This document shows positions 54,933 to 64,000 of a stretch of DNA of 64,000 bases, in pieces. This stretch comes from Euclidia mi. Lineage: Eukaryota > Arthropoda > Insecta > Lepidoptera > Erebidae. Below the pieces are notes generated by a model. That model searched no databases, was not told where the DNA came from, and worked only from the letters and a program-made list of their open reading frames with translations. The stretch lies in NCBI GenBank assembly GCA_944739405.2, contig OX123185.2, forward strand, positions 3,841,840 through 3,905,839. Reading direction: 5' to 3'. Position 1 is the stretch's first letter. Each line of letters opens with the position of its first letter. Made by a program: the position numbers and the translations under genes.

Positions 54933-57900
54933 ATGCCTACGACGCGTTCAAGAGGTCGTGCTCCCGAGGTCGCCGGGGGAGCGGCCGGCGCCGGGCCTAG
55001 TTCCAGTACCCCTGCCCGCGCCGCCGCTGCCCGCAACCCAGCCGCCGCAGTCGTCCGTCAGGACGGGCCACCGCGATCGCCGTCGACAACAGTCGGGAGC
55101 GACGCGCCGCCGCCGGCCCCCCCCAGCTCCGCGGGGATGGACGAACGAAACATCACTCAAGATGCAAGGGAGCGAGCAGAGGTGCAGTCGAAAAATGAAG
55201 ATGGCAAGGAAAGGACGTTGCAACCATCCGATAGATCGAGCGTTTGTACAGCGCAACATAGTATAATAGAAAATAGAGATAGAAAGAAGCCAACGAGGGA
55301 ACGCGACCAACGCTCAGCAGCTACGGGACGCTCCAATAGAAATGTGATGTTGGCTCGAGAAGAAGTTTTCAAGATAAAACTACAGTTAGCACAGTTAGCA
55401 CTACAGAAGGCTGAAGAGGAGGCGGACTCCGATGACTACGACGAGGATGGACAGTCGAAGCAAGATTACATACGTTCGTGGTTGGAAAAGGCTCCGGAAC
55501 CCCAGCCCGGCCCTGAAGATATAGATATAGTGGTATCGGCGCCCACTAAGAAGAGGGACGTCGACGGGGCACAGAAGATAGATAGAGAAGATGGACCGCC
55601 CTCACAGAAGATGGACGTTCATCAACAGGGAGGTGATTCGCTGAAGCCGTTCATCACGGATCTCACCTCCGCGATCGCCGCGCTCGCCGACAGGAAGCCA
55701 CCGGACACATCGATAGTTGCACCACACCCGGCGGTTTCGAAAGGCATCATGACGCTACCAACGTTCGGCGGCGCGCACACCGAGTGGCTGTCGTTCAAGG
55801 CGATATACGACACCACCAAGAATTTCTTCAACGACGTGGAGAATACAGCGAGACTGAGAAGAAGTCTCAAGGGAAGAGCGTTAGAAACAGTTAGCTCTGA
55901 ACTGATTGGGCATGCGCGACCAGATGAGATTATGAAGGAGTTGGAGCTGCAGTTCGGACGACCAGACTCGATCGCGCAGGCAGAGACGGACAAGCTGAGG
56001 ACCCTGCCACGCTGTAGCGAAGCACCCAAGGACATATGCGCGTTCGCGAGCAAGATTAGAAGCGGCGTCGTCACACTTCGTGCGTTGAAAAAGGAACACT
56101 ACCTCATCAATGCGGAGCTTGTGCGCGTGTTGACCGAGAAGCTACCGAACTCGCTACGTGTGCAGTGGTACAAGACGTATACCGAGAAGTGCCAGTCGAA
56201 GCCGGACCTCAGCCGATTCAGTGACTTCGTGACAGAGTACGCGCGTTACTGTAGCGCGTTCGCGCCGGCTGAGAACATCACCGATGGGCCGCCAAGCAGA
56301 CGTACCGTGCAGAGGACGTACACGGCGACGGCGACGGAGAAGCGAACGCATACGGACACGTCTAACGCGAAGTGCAGGATATGTGAACGCGAAGGACACT
56401 ACTCGTCGGCCTGCAGCACGTTTCGCAACGCCAACGCAGAGAAGAGATGGCAGCTAGCTAAGCAGCATGGATTGTGTTTTCGCTGCTTACGCATACGCCG
56501 AATAGAACACTCGTGCAAGCCCAAGAAGTGCGGTGTAGAGGGATGCCGCGCTACACACAACCAGTTGCTTCACTACGATAGAGGAGCCCATAGGACCGAA
56601 GACGTGAACATAGAAAAGCAAGAAACGGTCGCCAGTTCGTGCATACGTGCAAAGGCTCAAGCATACTTAAAGATAGTGCCCGTGCAGATAGTCGGAACGG
56701 CGGGAGAGGCGTCTACGTTCACCCTACTCGACGACGGAAGCACCGTATCGCTCATAGACGAAGACATAGCCAAGGAAGTCGGCGCGGAAGGGAACCTGGA
56801 CCCGTTTACGATCCGTGCCATAGGCGATACGTCGATCGACATGCCAACGTCGCGACGCGTAGACATACAAATAAGAGGAGCCGGCGCCGACAGCAAACAA
56901 GTGCCTTTGTGTGCGCGCACCGTAGCCAGCCTACACCTGTCGCCGCAGAAGATCGCCGAAGAGGACCTGATAGACTGCAAACACCTCGAAGGCATCAAGA
57001 AGAAGCTGGTGTACGACATAGGCGTGCCGAAGGTGCTAATAGGACAAGACAACTGGCACCTGCTCATAGCGAACGCAGTACGAAGAGGACCCAACGATCA
57101 ACCGGTGGCGTCGCTTACATCGCTGGGATGGGTGCTGCACGGCGCACGCTCACGCACCTTGGGAAACACCGTACATTTCGTCAACGGACTCGCCGCTCGA
57201 CAAGAAAACATAGAAACGTCATGTGAAGAATTTTACGCTTTCGGATCGCTCATACAGCACCCACGTCAACCGAACACGGACTCCAAGAAGCGGACGGACG
57301 TGTTACGAAATAGTTCAAGACCGATAGAAAATAGATATATAGAGACGGCCCTTCTACAGACAGAAGCACACGCCGTACCGAATAGTGAAGACGCAGCGAA
57401 GAGGCTCGCGTGCATAGAAAATACAGAATATAGAAACTCTCACATAGATAGGAAGCCGGTTACGCGCTCTCCTATACTTTCGAATAGAGGACAGGTGCAC
57501 TCTCCCATAGATTTGAAGGCCGCTGTTAAGCCTACCGTCGTTGAGACAATAGGGGAGCAGTGCATTGCATCCTGCACAAATAGTCGCCCACCACAGCGAA
57601 TCATAGAAGCCGTACCGGACCCGTATACTTTTTCCAAGCGGAAAAGGCTCTTACGAGCACCAGCGAGAGTTCTACCGACAATAGCTTTGTGTGAGAAAAC
57701 CGCAAAGAAGGTTCTATGTAAAAGAACGCAGAAAAATAGACAGAAGGATCCAGATTGGCGTCACGTGACGAAGACGAAGCACAACATCAAGTCGGGCAGA
57801 GCGGCACCTCGTCCAGCCGCCGACTCCCGAAACTTCGTGCTTCACCCCGCTGAACACACCCGCGACGCCGAGGACCTTCTTGTGAAGGCGGAACAAGAAA

Positions 57901-58115
57901 ACTCCTTTCGGCGCCGACCTTCGGGAGCTGCGGCGCGGAGGAGGTGTCGCCAGAGACAGCCGCCTGTATTCGTTACCCGTGGAGATGAACAACGGAATGA
58001 TCACTCTACGCAGTCGTATAATAGCTACAGAAGAAATCTCCGAACAAACAAAGAGACCGCCGATCTTAGACGGCGATCATCGTATTACACAGCTATACAT
58101 AGATTGGACGCATAG
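54933..58115 (+). CDS. BEL/Pao Gag-protease polyprotein, RT region deleted
   Basis: The ATG at 54933 is the first after the primer site. Residues 1-100 are Ala/Pro/Arg-rich. At about 270-410 lies a DUF1759-type capsid region (FGGAHTEWLSFKAIYD, LKGRALETV, LRTLPRC). Two zinc knuckles follow at about 480 (CRICEREGHYSSAC) and 515 (CFRCLRIRRIEHSCKPKKC). A DUF1758-type aspartic protease has LLDDGSTVSLID at about 600; DDG stands where DTG or DSG is more usual. After SLGWVLHGAR (about 730) only a short trace of the segment preceding RT (YIETALLQ...VPNSEDAAKRL) is seen. The frame then reaches a BEL-like segment before integrase (LLVKAEQENSF). A single-base frameshift at about 57902 sends the last ~70 codons out of register. 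Confidence 0.85.
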   Translation: MPTTRSRGRAPEVAGGAAGAGPSSSTPARAAAARNPAAAVVRQDGPPRSPSTTVGSDAPPPAPPSSAGMDERNITQDARERAEVQSKNEDGKERTLQPSDRSSVCTAQHSIIENRDRKKPTRERDQRSAATGRSNRNVMLAREEVFKIKLQLAQLALQKAEEEADSDDYDEDGQSKQDYIRSWLEKAPEPQPGPEDIDIVVSAPTKKRDVDGAQKIDREDGPPSQKMDVHQQGGDSLKPFITDLTSAIAALADRKPPDTSIVAPHPAVSKGIMTLPTFGGAHTEWLSFKAIYDTTKNFFNDVENTARLRRSLKGRALETVSSELIGHARPDEIMKELELQFGRPDSIAQAETDKLRTLPRCSEAPKDICAFASKIRSGVVTLRALKKEHYLINAELVRVLTEKLPNSLRVQWYKTYTEKCQSKPDLSRFSDFVTEYARYCSAFAPAENITDGPPSRRTVQRTYTATATEKRTHTDTSNAKCRICEREGHYSSACSTFRNANAEKRWQLAKQHGLCFRCLRIRRIEHSCKPKKCGVEGCRATHNQLLHYDRGAHRTEDVNIEKQETVASSCIRAKAQAYLKIVPVQIVGTAGEASTFTLLDDGSTVSLIDEDIAKEVGAEGNLDPFTIRAIGDTSIDMPTSRRVDIQIRGAGADSKQVPLCARTVASLHLSPQKIAEEDLIDCKHLEGIKKKLVYDIGVPKVLIGQDNWHLLIANAVRRGPNDQPVASLTSLGWVLHGARSRTLGNTVHFVNGLAARQENIETSCEEFYAFGSLIQHPRQPNTDSKKRTDVLRNSSRPIENRYIETALLQTEAHAVPNSEDAAKRLACIENTEYRNSHIDRKPVTRSPILSNRGQVHSPIDLKAAVKPTVVETIGEQCIASCTNSRPPQRIIEAVPDPYTFSKRKRLLRAPARVLPTIALCEKTAKKVLCKRTQKNRQKDPDWRHVTKTKHNIKSGRAAPRPAADSRNFVLHPAEHTRDAEDLLVKAEQENSFRRRPSGAAARRRCRQRQPPVFVTRGDEQRNDHSTQSYNSYRRNLRTNKETADLRRRSSYYTAIHRLDA

Positions 58116-58390
58116 AAAATTACATCACAGCGGTACAGAGTTGGTAATCAATGAAATACGCCAACACTATTGGATTCTTCGTCTGCGGCCGACTACAAAG
58201 AAAATAGTACATAGATGTCTACCATGCCGCATTAGAAAAACGCAGCCGCCTGAGCCAGCCACAGGGGACCATCCGAAGACGCGCCTTGCTCACCATCTGA
58301 GGCCCTTCACCTACACGGGTCTCGATTATTTCGGGCCGCTCTCCGTAACCGTCGGTAGACAGCGTCACAAACAATTATGTGGCACTGTTT
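57980..58390 (+). CDS. BEL/Pao integrase N-part (zinc finger, first catalytic Asp)
   Basis: Shifted by one frame from the Gag-protease frame. It carries the H2C2 zinc finger (HHSGTELVINEIRQHYW, then CLPCR) and the start of the catalytic core (FTYTGLDYFGPLSV with its first Asp). Another frameshift near 58370 moves the rest into the next frame. Codons beyond ~58400 in this frame are not integrase. Confidence 0.8.
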
Positions 58391-59170
58391 ACATGTCTCA
58401 CTTCCAGGGCAGTACATCTGGAGGTCGCCGCCAGCCTGAGCGCCGACTCCGCAACCTTGGCGCTGCGCAGGTTTGCAGCGCGCCGAGGTTGCCCCGCAGA
58501 GATCTACTCGGACAACGGCACCAACATGCACGGTGCCGACCGAGAGATGAGAGACGCCGTCGCCGAAGAAGCGAGTCGCCGTGGCATCATATGGCGCTTC
58601 ATCACCCCCTCAGCGCCATTCATGGGGGGCGCATGGGAGCGCCTCGTCAGGTGCGTGAAGACCGCCCTCTATACGGTCCTTCACGAGCGCCATCCGCACG
58701 AAGAAGTCCTAGCTACACTACTGTGTGAGGTCGAGTACACAGTAAACAGTCGACCCCTCACACACGTCTCCGTCAACGCAGCAGACAGCGAGGCCATCAC
58801 CCCGAACCACATCCTGTTCGGTGGTTCTGCTCGCCTCCCTCCGCTGGGCGAGTTCAGCGAGGCTGACCTCAACAGCAGCAAGCACTGGCGGCGCGCCCAA
58901 ATCCTCGCCGACATGTTCTGGCGCCGTTGGGTGCGCGAGTACCTACCCGAGCTGCAACACCGGCGGGAGCCCCATGGGTCTGAGCTCAACCTCGAGGTCG
59001 GCGACCCCGTCCTGATCGCCGACGGCCAACTCCCGCGCAATACCTGGCCGCGCGGTCGAGTTGTGGCTGTCTACCCGGGCGCCGACGGCGCCATACGCAC
59101 TGTCGAGGTGCGCACAGCAGCAGGCGTCCTCAAACGGCCGGCTAAGAAGCTGGTCCCCCTGCCCAAGTGA
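58379..59170 (+). CDS. BEL/Pao integrase catalytic core and C-terminus
   Basis: It begins LFTCLTSRAVHLEV, then IYSDNGTNM (second Asp) and PFMGGAWERLVRCVK (Glu), completing D,D-35-E spacing. NSRPLT and TPNHILFG are typical of BEL integrases. The C-terminal part has VGDPVLIADGQLPRNTWPRG and ends RPAKKLVPLPK, a chromodomain-free BEL ending. The integrase would insert the cDNA with 5-bp duplications, as seen. Frameshifts upstream mean no single intact product. Confidence 0.85.
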   Translation: MALFTCLTSRAVHLEVAASLSADSATLALRRFAARRGCPAEIYSDNGTNMHGADREMRDAVAEEASRRGIIWRFITPSAPFMGGAWERLVRCVKTALYTVLHERHPHEEVLATLLCEVEYTVNSRPLTHVSVNAADSEAITPNHILFGGSARLPPLGEFSEADLNSSKHWRRAQILADMFWRRWVREYLPELQHRREPHGSELNLEVGDPVLIADGQLPRNTWPRGRVVAVYPGADGAIRTVEVRTAAGVLKRPAKKLVPLPK

Positions 59171-59245
59171 CGAGGCGTCGCTCACCGGGTGCTCTGCAGC
59201 ACCGCCACACGACGGGTCACGCGCGTTGCTGCACGGCGGGAGAGA

Positions 59246-60399
59246 TGTTCGCGACAGACATTAAAACTATGACAGTGAATAGTGTATTCGAAACCGCGAG
59301 TGAAAATCGTAGAAAATCAGTGTTATCTAATCGTGCGGTACACCGGTTTCGGTTCCCGGACGTGTCAAAACGTTAAAAAATAGCTAAAATAGTGTAAATG
59401 GTTAGATTGTTAATATAAATCAACTATGTAATACATGAACATTAGTCTTAAACTTGTGCTAACTGTAGGGACCTTAGATATCGAATCATAAATAGCGTTA
59501 TCAGTAGTGACAGATAAGAGTTAATGCTTCATAAAACAGCTGTTTGTTTACATATTCGTTTTATAGTTTTATAAGTGTTTTTTAGCTTCATATAGACTTG
59601 AAATCATGTCTAGATACCTTTTTATTGCTAGTTATTACCTTATATAGTTAAAATAAGCATAATAACAAACATTCGTATGTTTATCATAAAATTTGTTTAC
59701 TTACGATAGTATTTACTTAAGAAATTCTGTAATTTTTTTTATGATTCAAAGTTATCATGTAATAGGTTCGAATTGAATAAAGATATTTTCATGGTGTTTG
59801 TTTTAATAGATGCCCCATATAGTTGCACACAACGGCCTACCAAAATTATATATATAAATTTAGTATACGATAGTTTTTCAATAGAAAATATAGTGGGCGG
59901 GCCCTTGTGTGGCAGCATTTTTTGGGAGTTTTTATGGAATAACTTAATGATGCTAATAGTTAGGTTTAGGTATTGTATACCAATAGATAGAACTTAATGA
60001 AACCTATCTAACGATGTATAGAACATGTATGTATGTATAATAGGATCGAATCATACGTAACATTTGTACTATATTCGAAATAAAAATAAACGAAAGATTT
60101 TCTGTGCACGTGTTCGGTGCGATGGTCGTCGATAAGGTAAAGTTTCGAGGTACTTAAGCGACCATGTATTCGGCCAGTTGTTGGCGTCTCAACCACCATC
60201 TTGTAGCCATCAAGCACCGAACACCTGAACAGCATCGCTCTCAACGTATGAAGATGTTTCATTTCTGAAGCCCTTACACATCGAAGCCATACAGTCCACA
60301 CACATAGAAGAACACGCATCGTCGTAGGCACACGTCAGCAGCACATTACCAGCGCACTGTAGCGGACTAGCAAAGGTTCGATTCCTGGCATCCGTTACA
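59246..60399 (+). repeat. Right LTR of the BEL/Pao element
   Basis: Starts TGTTCGCGACAG and ends CCGTTACA. The T-arm-like hairpin has one change (CCGGTTTCGGTTCCCGG). The same length as the left LTR shows no indels between them. Confidence 0.9.
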
Positions 60400-60478
60400 G
60401 TGCCTATCTAACAAACAGCGGAATATTCATGAAGCACTAATTAAAAACCAATTACCAACGAATCTACATTTACAATTA

Positions 60479-60545
60479 GCGCAATGCAATAGTGTAGAAT
60501 CGTGAGAAAAAGCTCACGGCCACTCTTTCTAATCGACTAAAATTA
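60479..60545 (-). repeat. Repeat family B scrap
   Basis: 'gcgcaatgcaatagtgtaga' and 'ctcacggccactcttt' match the minus-oriented copy at 10060-10130. Confidence 0.5.
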
Positions 60546-61798
60546 CAATTAAATTGTAATTTTATTTTTGCAAGGTATTGAATAAACAGTACCTACATAC
60601 TTACTTGATTGTCATCTTTAATGTTTTTAAAAATAAGTTCGCTGCCGCGGTGTAACATTTTACTATGGCTCTTAATTCTTCAAGCAGGTGACAGGTAACA
60701 TTACTGACTCTGCAAATAACAAAATGATTAAAAGCTTGTAACCAATAACCATCAGGAATGCCACAGTCATGCAGTCTAAATGACTCAAGTATTTGATCCA
60801 AGTTAATTAAACAGCACTTATTTTATTGTATTGATTTATCTAGGACACAAAACCGTCTGTTTTAACTAAATATTTCATCCCCATAAACCACATGTGGTAA
60901 TATAGCTTCCCCATAACACGCGGTCTAAAGTTGTGGATTCTGATACGTACCTTGAACAAACTTGCCTTCACGATATGCATAAACAATTCCGAAGTTTTGT
61001 GCGTGTTGGTCTTTGTTTATTAAATTGTACTGCGTGATGTATTGTTCGACAAAGCGTGACAAGTAAGGAAATTATTAGAACTGCGTTCACCGTTATGAGA
61101 TACTTATTTTGACGATAATATTTTCTGTTGGTTAGACTTTCGTGTTGCATAAAACAAATTATTTTTAGGGCTCATTTTTGTAGTTTCTCTATTTTTAGAA
61201 ACATATTGATTTATAAAAATTAGAATTTAGGTCTTTATATTATAATTCAATTTATTTCTAATATTCACGCCTACAAATAAGATATAAAAAATCATGTGAC
61301 ATCATCCGACAACGTAAACATACAATGTATTTAAATTAAGACATTTAAATACTATCTTGTCCAATGCCTAATAATATAAAAGACAGACTAACAGTATAAT
61401 TTTTCTAGTAACTAAGCTCATGAGCAAGTTAAAAATAATCTTGCAAGGTATAGTAGTTTCAAACAACTTAGCGCGTTCATATAAACAAACAGGTATCAAT
61501 GGAACTACAATTTATATTTTTCTTCCCAGATACGTGAAACAAAGCTTTGTATAACCGATACACATGTGTGATGATTAGATAATGTGGAATATTACCGCCT
61601 CGAGCTGTCGTTTCCTAGAAACTCTATTCTTGGAACCCATAACTAATGAAGATACTATTATACCGTGGAAAAAGAATTTTTGACGTAAGTAACAGTCTTT
61701 TCACAGCACCGTGTATGAATAAGTATTAAATATATATTTTCTTATTAGTAACACCGTACTATTTAAGCTTTTCTATCTGCCTGGTTCATAAATCGACG
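60546..61798. other. Unassigned spacer
   Basis: No gene or repeat recognised. Confidence 0.35.
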
Positions 61799-62060
61799 AC
61801 CGGTTGGCGCAGCGGGAGTGTAAGCGACTGCTACGCCGAAGGTCGCGGGTTCGATTCCCGCTCAAGTCAAACATTTGTGTGCATGAACATGGATGTTTGT
61901 CTTGGTCTGGGTGTTTCTATGTATAATATGTATGTATTTACAAAAAAAAAAGTATATATGTATGTTTATCCATTATCTAGTACCCATACATAACACAAGC
62001 TCTGCTTAGCTTGGGACTAGATGGTGATGTGTGTATGTGGTAAAAAAAAAAAAAAAAAAA
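61799..62060 (+). mobile_element. tRNA-derived SINE (Metulj-like) with poly-A tail
   Basis: The head has the A-box-like 'ttggcgcagcgggagtgtaa' and 'gcgggttcgattcccgc' (perfect T-arm). The body has 'cataacacaagctctgctta' and 'gcttgggactagatggtgat', then an A run at about 62043-62060. I know this body from lepidopteran SINEs. No target duplication could be assigned. Confidence 0.8.
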
Positions 62061-62829
62061 TAGCGCCGGCGCCATATTGTATTAATTTAAGAGTACTATC
62101 GCCACCATATTGTATTAAATTAAAGAGAAGAAAGTATATATAGAGAATAGAGGGAATCCTTAGGTGTATTTAATTGTCCTCGTCTGAAGTACCAAATGTA
62201 ACTTATTTTGTTTAAGGTAGCAACTAACTGCCAAATATAAATCATCTAAAATCATCGCCATGCTAAGCGTTTCAAAATTGATCACTTCGCTATGAGAAAT
62301 AAAATTAAAATAATGTCTGCGTTGTAGCTGAAACTGAACTGAAATGGCAACTAATTGAAAGGGCATTTTTTTTTAATTACTGTTGAAAGAGCTCGTTTTA
62401 AAGGAGTCATAAAACTCATAACCACTCCGAATCCGTTGTAACAATCGCCAAATTGTTTACAATTTTGAAAATCCTCTATATTATTAAAATCAATACATTT
62501 CTATTGATACACGTTATATTTATTTATCCTTACATGAAACAAACAAGTAATATATTACATCTCACTTCTGAAACATTATCCGTATTCACAAAATCACTGC
62601 GACATACAATATTCATAATAGCGAGTTGTTTGACGTCCGATATTTCGTCGGCAGGCGATACAATGTTTGCTCTGTACCACAAAAACTAGTTTGTTGTTTT
62701 GATTGCGGCTAAACTAAACTTACAATTGATGTTGGACCAGACTCGTTCAACATCCGATGTGCACGATATTTGGGTGCAAATATAATGAAACGCTTTTTAT
62801 TGGTGGGACGACTATGGTCACAACTTGTG
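62061..62829. other. Unassigned, with a short tandem
   Basis: 'gccatattgtattaatttaa' and 'accatattgtattaaattaa' (62070-62122) are adjacent diverged repeats. Nothing else recognised. Confidence 0.35.
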
Positions 62830-62847
62830 GCAGATTAACCCCCCACG

Positions 62848-62921
62848 TGATTACAGCACGCACGGTCGTGCTCTAATTCAAGTGGTCTCAGGTGTTTACA
62901 GCACGCATGATCGTGCTCTAA
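62848..62921. repeat. Two tandem AGCACG/CGTGCT hairpins
   Basis: 'AGCACGCACGGTCGTGCT' and 'AGCACGCATGATCGTGCT' lie ~45 bp apart, each a 6-bp stem with a 6-nt loop, each followed by CTAA. Confidence 0.7.
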
Positions 62922-63479
62922 AAAAGTCGTCCTATTGGCCGCGGATTTTTTACGTTTTGTTTTACTTAAACCAAGAAACGAAAGTAGTAACTATAAGAAT
63001 AGTTCATATTCTATGCAACTAAATCGTTTTAGAAGGGTGAGGGAAACGAAACGTGCTAAAAAAAATTGAAATATAATTATCTGTGTCTCAGTTGCGAAAG
63101 TGTCCGTCATTGTTGTGTTTTGTTCCGCGATCTTTATAATAAAAGTTGTCTTGTGGAAGAAACCGGTGAATATTTTATAAAGATACTTATATAGATTTAC
63201 TCAGAAATAAATAAAAATTAATTGTGAAGTGACATTATTCGAGACAGAGACAAGAAATACAGTGATAAAAGGCAAAAACTTTTAAGAACGGCTATTTCTA
63301 CTCTTGAAACTTGCTATTTTCGTAATAGTTTTATGATAAATACTCTTTTAATAGTTATGAAAGACATAAAAGTACCCAGATTATTTATCTGAAAACATAT
63401 TTTAGCAATTAAATACTAGTATTGTTGTACGTTTTCACTGTTATCGTGTTTCAAATGGTAAATAATTCACAGCCACAGT

Positions 63480-63735
63480 GTTCGCTACAGTAACATGGCG
63501 GCCCGGCACGGCGAACTTTTTGTTACGCGTTCGGATTATAATTTTTTTAGTGGCGTTAGATTCATTTGTTACAAATAAATAATGTATTGTGTGAAAACCT
63601 AAAGGTATATGTGATAATGTTTTTGTGTTTATGAACCAAACAAGTAATGAAATTCATTAATATGTGATGAAATGTTTGTGCGAACCAGTGAAAAATAACA
63701 AACTTCTAAGTTTGTAAGCTTGTTTTGCCGGAAAG
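63480..63735 (+). other. Possible 5' non-coding first exon with splice donor
   Basis: AACATGGCGGC at 63493-63503 resembles the YY1/Pho-type motif found near insect and vertebrate start sites. An ATG at 63495 opens a 27-codon frame ending at 63578, which would be an upstream ORF. A strong donor, GAAAG|GTGAGTA, lies at 63736. No downstream exon is within the window, so this remains a suggestion. Confidence 0.3.
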
Positions 63736-64000
63736 GTGAGTATTTAGTAGTAATTTATGTTATTATTATCATAGCTGATTTTATAACCAACACAATGATA
63801 TGCAATTTATGTGATATAATTACATTAAGGTGTCATAATTTTTTTTTTCCGGTAACCTATGCCAATGAAAATTTGCAGCAACGTGACCCTTTGCACTTGT
63901 GGCACTTTGCCTTTAGTTTGATCGCACCTCAAGGGTTAATAAATTATAGAAGAAATACTCTAGTTTCTTATTCGATACTGGCCTACTATGAAAATAATGA

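Larger units (their letters stand above)
53698..60404 (+). mobile_element. BEL/Pao LTR retrotransposon lacking the RT core
   Basis: Both LTRs are 1154 bp (53703-54856 and 59246-60399), flanked by GTGCC at 53698-53702 and 60400-60404. A purine tract GGCGGGAGAGA (59235-59245) ends right at the second LTR. The interior encodes Gag, a retropepsin-like protease and integrase, but no YxDD or other RT motif, nor RNase H, appears between them. I counted about 13 differences between the LTRs by eye, so insertion looks fairly recent. The GC-rich coding part stands out from the AT-rich LTRs. Confidence 0.9.

Noticed and set aside
55622..57094. Minus-strand frames of 81-150 codons in the BEL element
   Set aside because: They lie antisense to gag and protease, whose domains are recognisable on the plus strand.
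58681..59040. 119-codon minus-strand frame over the integrase
   Set aside because: Antisense shadow; integrase motifs are on the plus strand.
61799..61870. Possible functional tRNA gene
   Set aside because: A- and B-boxes and a T-arm are present, but the acceptor stem pairs at only about three positions and the sequence continues into a SINE body with a poly-A tail.
1..64000. CRISPR arrays, bacterial operons, rRNA genes
   Set aside because: No regularly spaced repeats with unique spacers, no ribosome-binding sites before frames, and no rRNA-like sequence were seen.

Overview
The window looks like repeat-dense, AT-rich insect DNA, most probably from a moth or butterfly. Recognition rests on tRNA-headed SINEs, Jockey- and CR1-like LINE ends, a repeat sharing the 'cagtccactgctggac' and 'cgcctcttacgac' blocks, and short Helitron-like repeats ending CTAGT, all of which I associate with Lepidoptera. 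There are no bacterial-style genes or operons and no complete host gene. Nearly all long reading frames belong to transposable elements.

Layout. 0-5.4 kb: SINE copies (one with an 18-bp target-site duplication), a LINE 3' end and three perfect short-loop hairpins. 5.9-8.4 kb: minus-strand Jockey-type LINE, nearly intact from late endonuclease to C-terminus. 9.9-16.5 kb: a pile-up in which a minus-strand CR1-like LINE is broken by a TA-flanked DNA transposon that itself holds a MITE, by a plus-strand LINE 3' fragment, and is capped by a head-to-head plus-strand LINE. 17.66-17.85 kb: the best host-gene candidate, a signal-peptide first exon with a phase-1 splice donor. 19-21.4 kb: hAT-like MITE, a foldback MITE and a LINE tail. 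21.84-24.72 kb: a three-level nest, namely a TTAA-flanked element containing a foldback with 9-bp duplications, which contains a further ~835-bp palindrome. 25-37.7 kb: old LINE, Penelope-like, SINE, Helitron-like and mariner-type remnants, with long unassigned stretches. 38-43.4 kb: a larger CR1-like LINE with an SGNH-type ORF1, endonuclease and RT, interrupted by 1.6 kb of unknown DNA. 47.2-50.5 kb: an LTR element with a non-coding interior. 50.6-53 kb: SINE, LINE tail, Helitron-like repeat and a mariner-type MITE with a perfect inner hairpin. 53.7-60.4 kb: a BEL/Pao element with paired 1154-bp LTRs and GTGCC duplications, keeping gag, protease and integrase but lacking the RT/RNase H core. 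60.4-64 kb: mostly unassigned, with a tRNA-headed SINE and a possible non-coding first exon at the right edge.

How the parts relate: most elements are non-autonomous or dead and would have depended on enzymes encoded elsewhere (SINEs on LINE machinery, MITEs on transposases, the LTR elements on RT in trans). The nesting gives a relative order of insertions. If the 17.7 kb exon is real, much of this window is probably intron or intergenic DNA around it.
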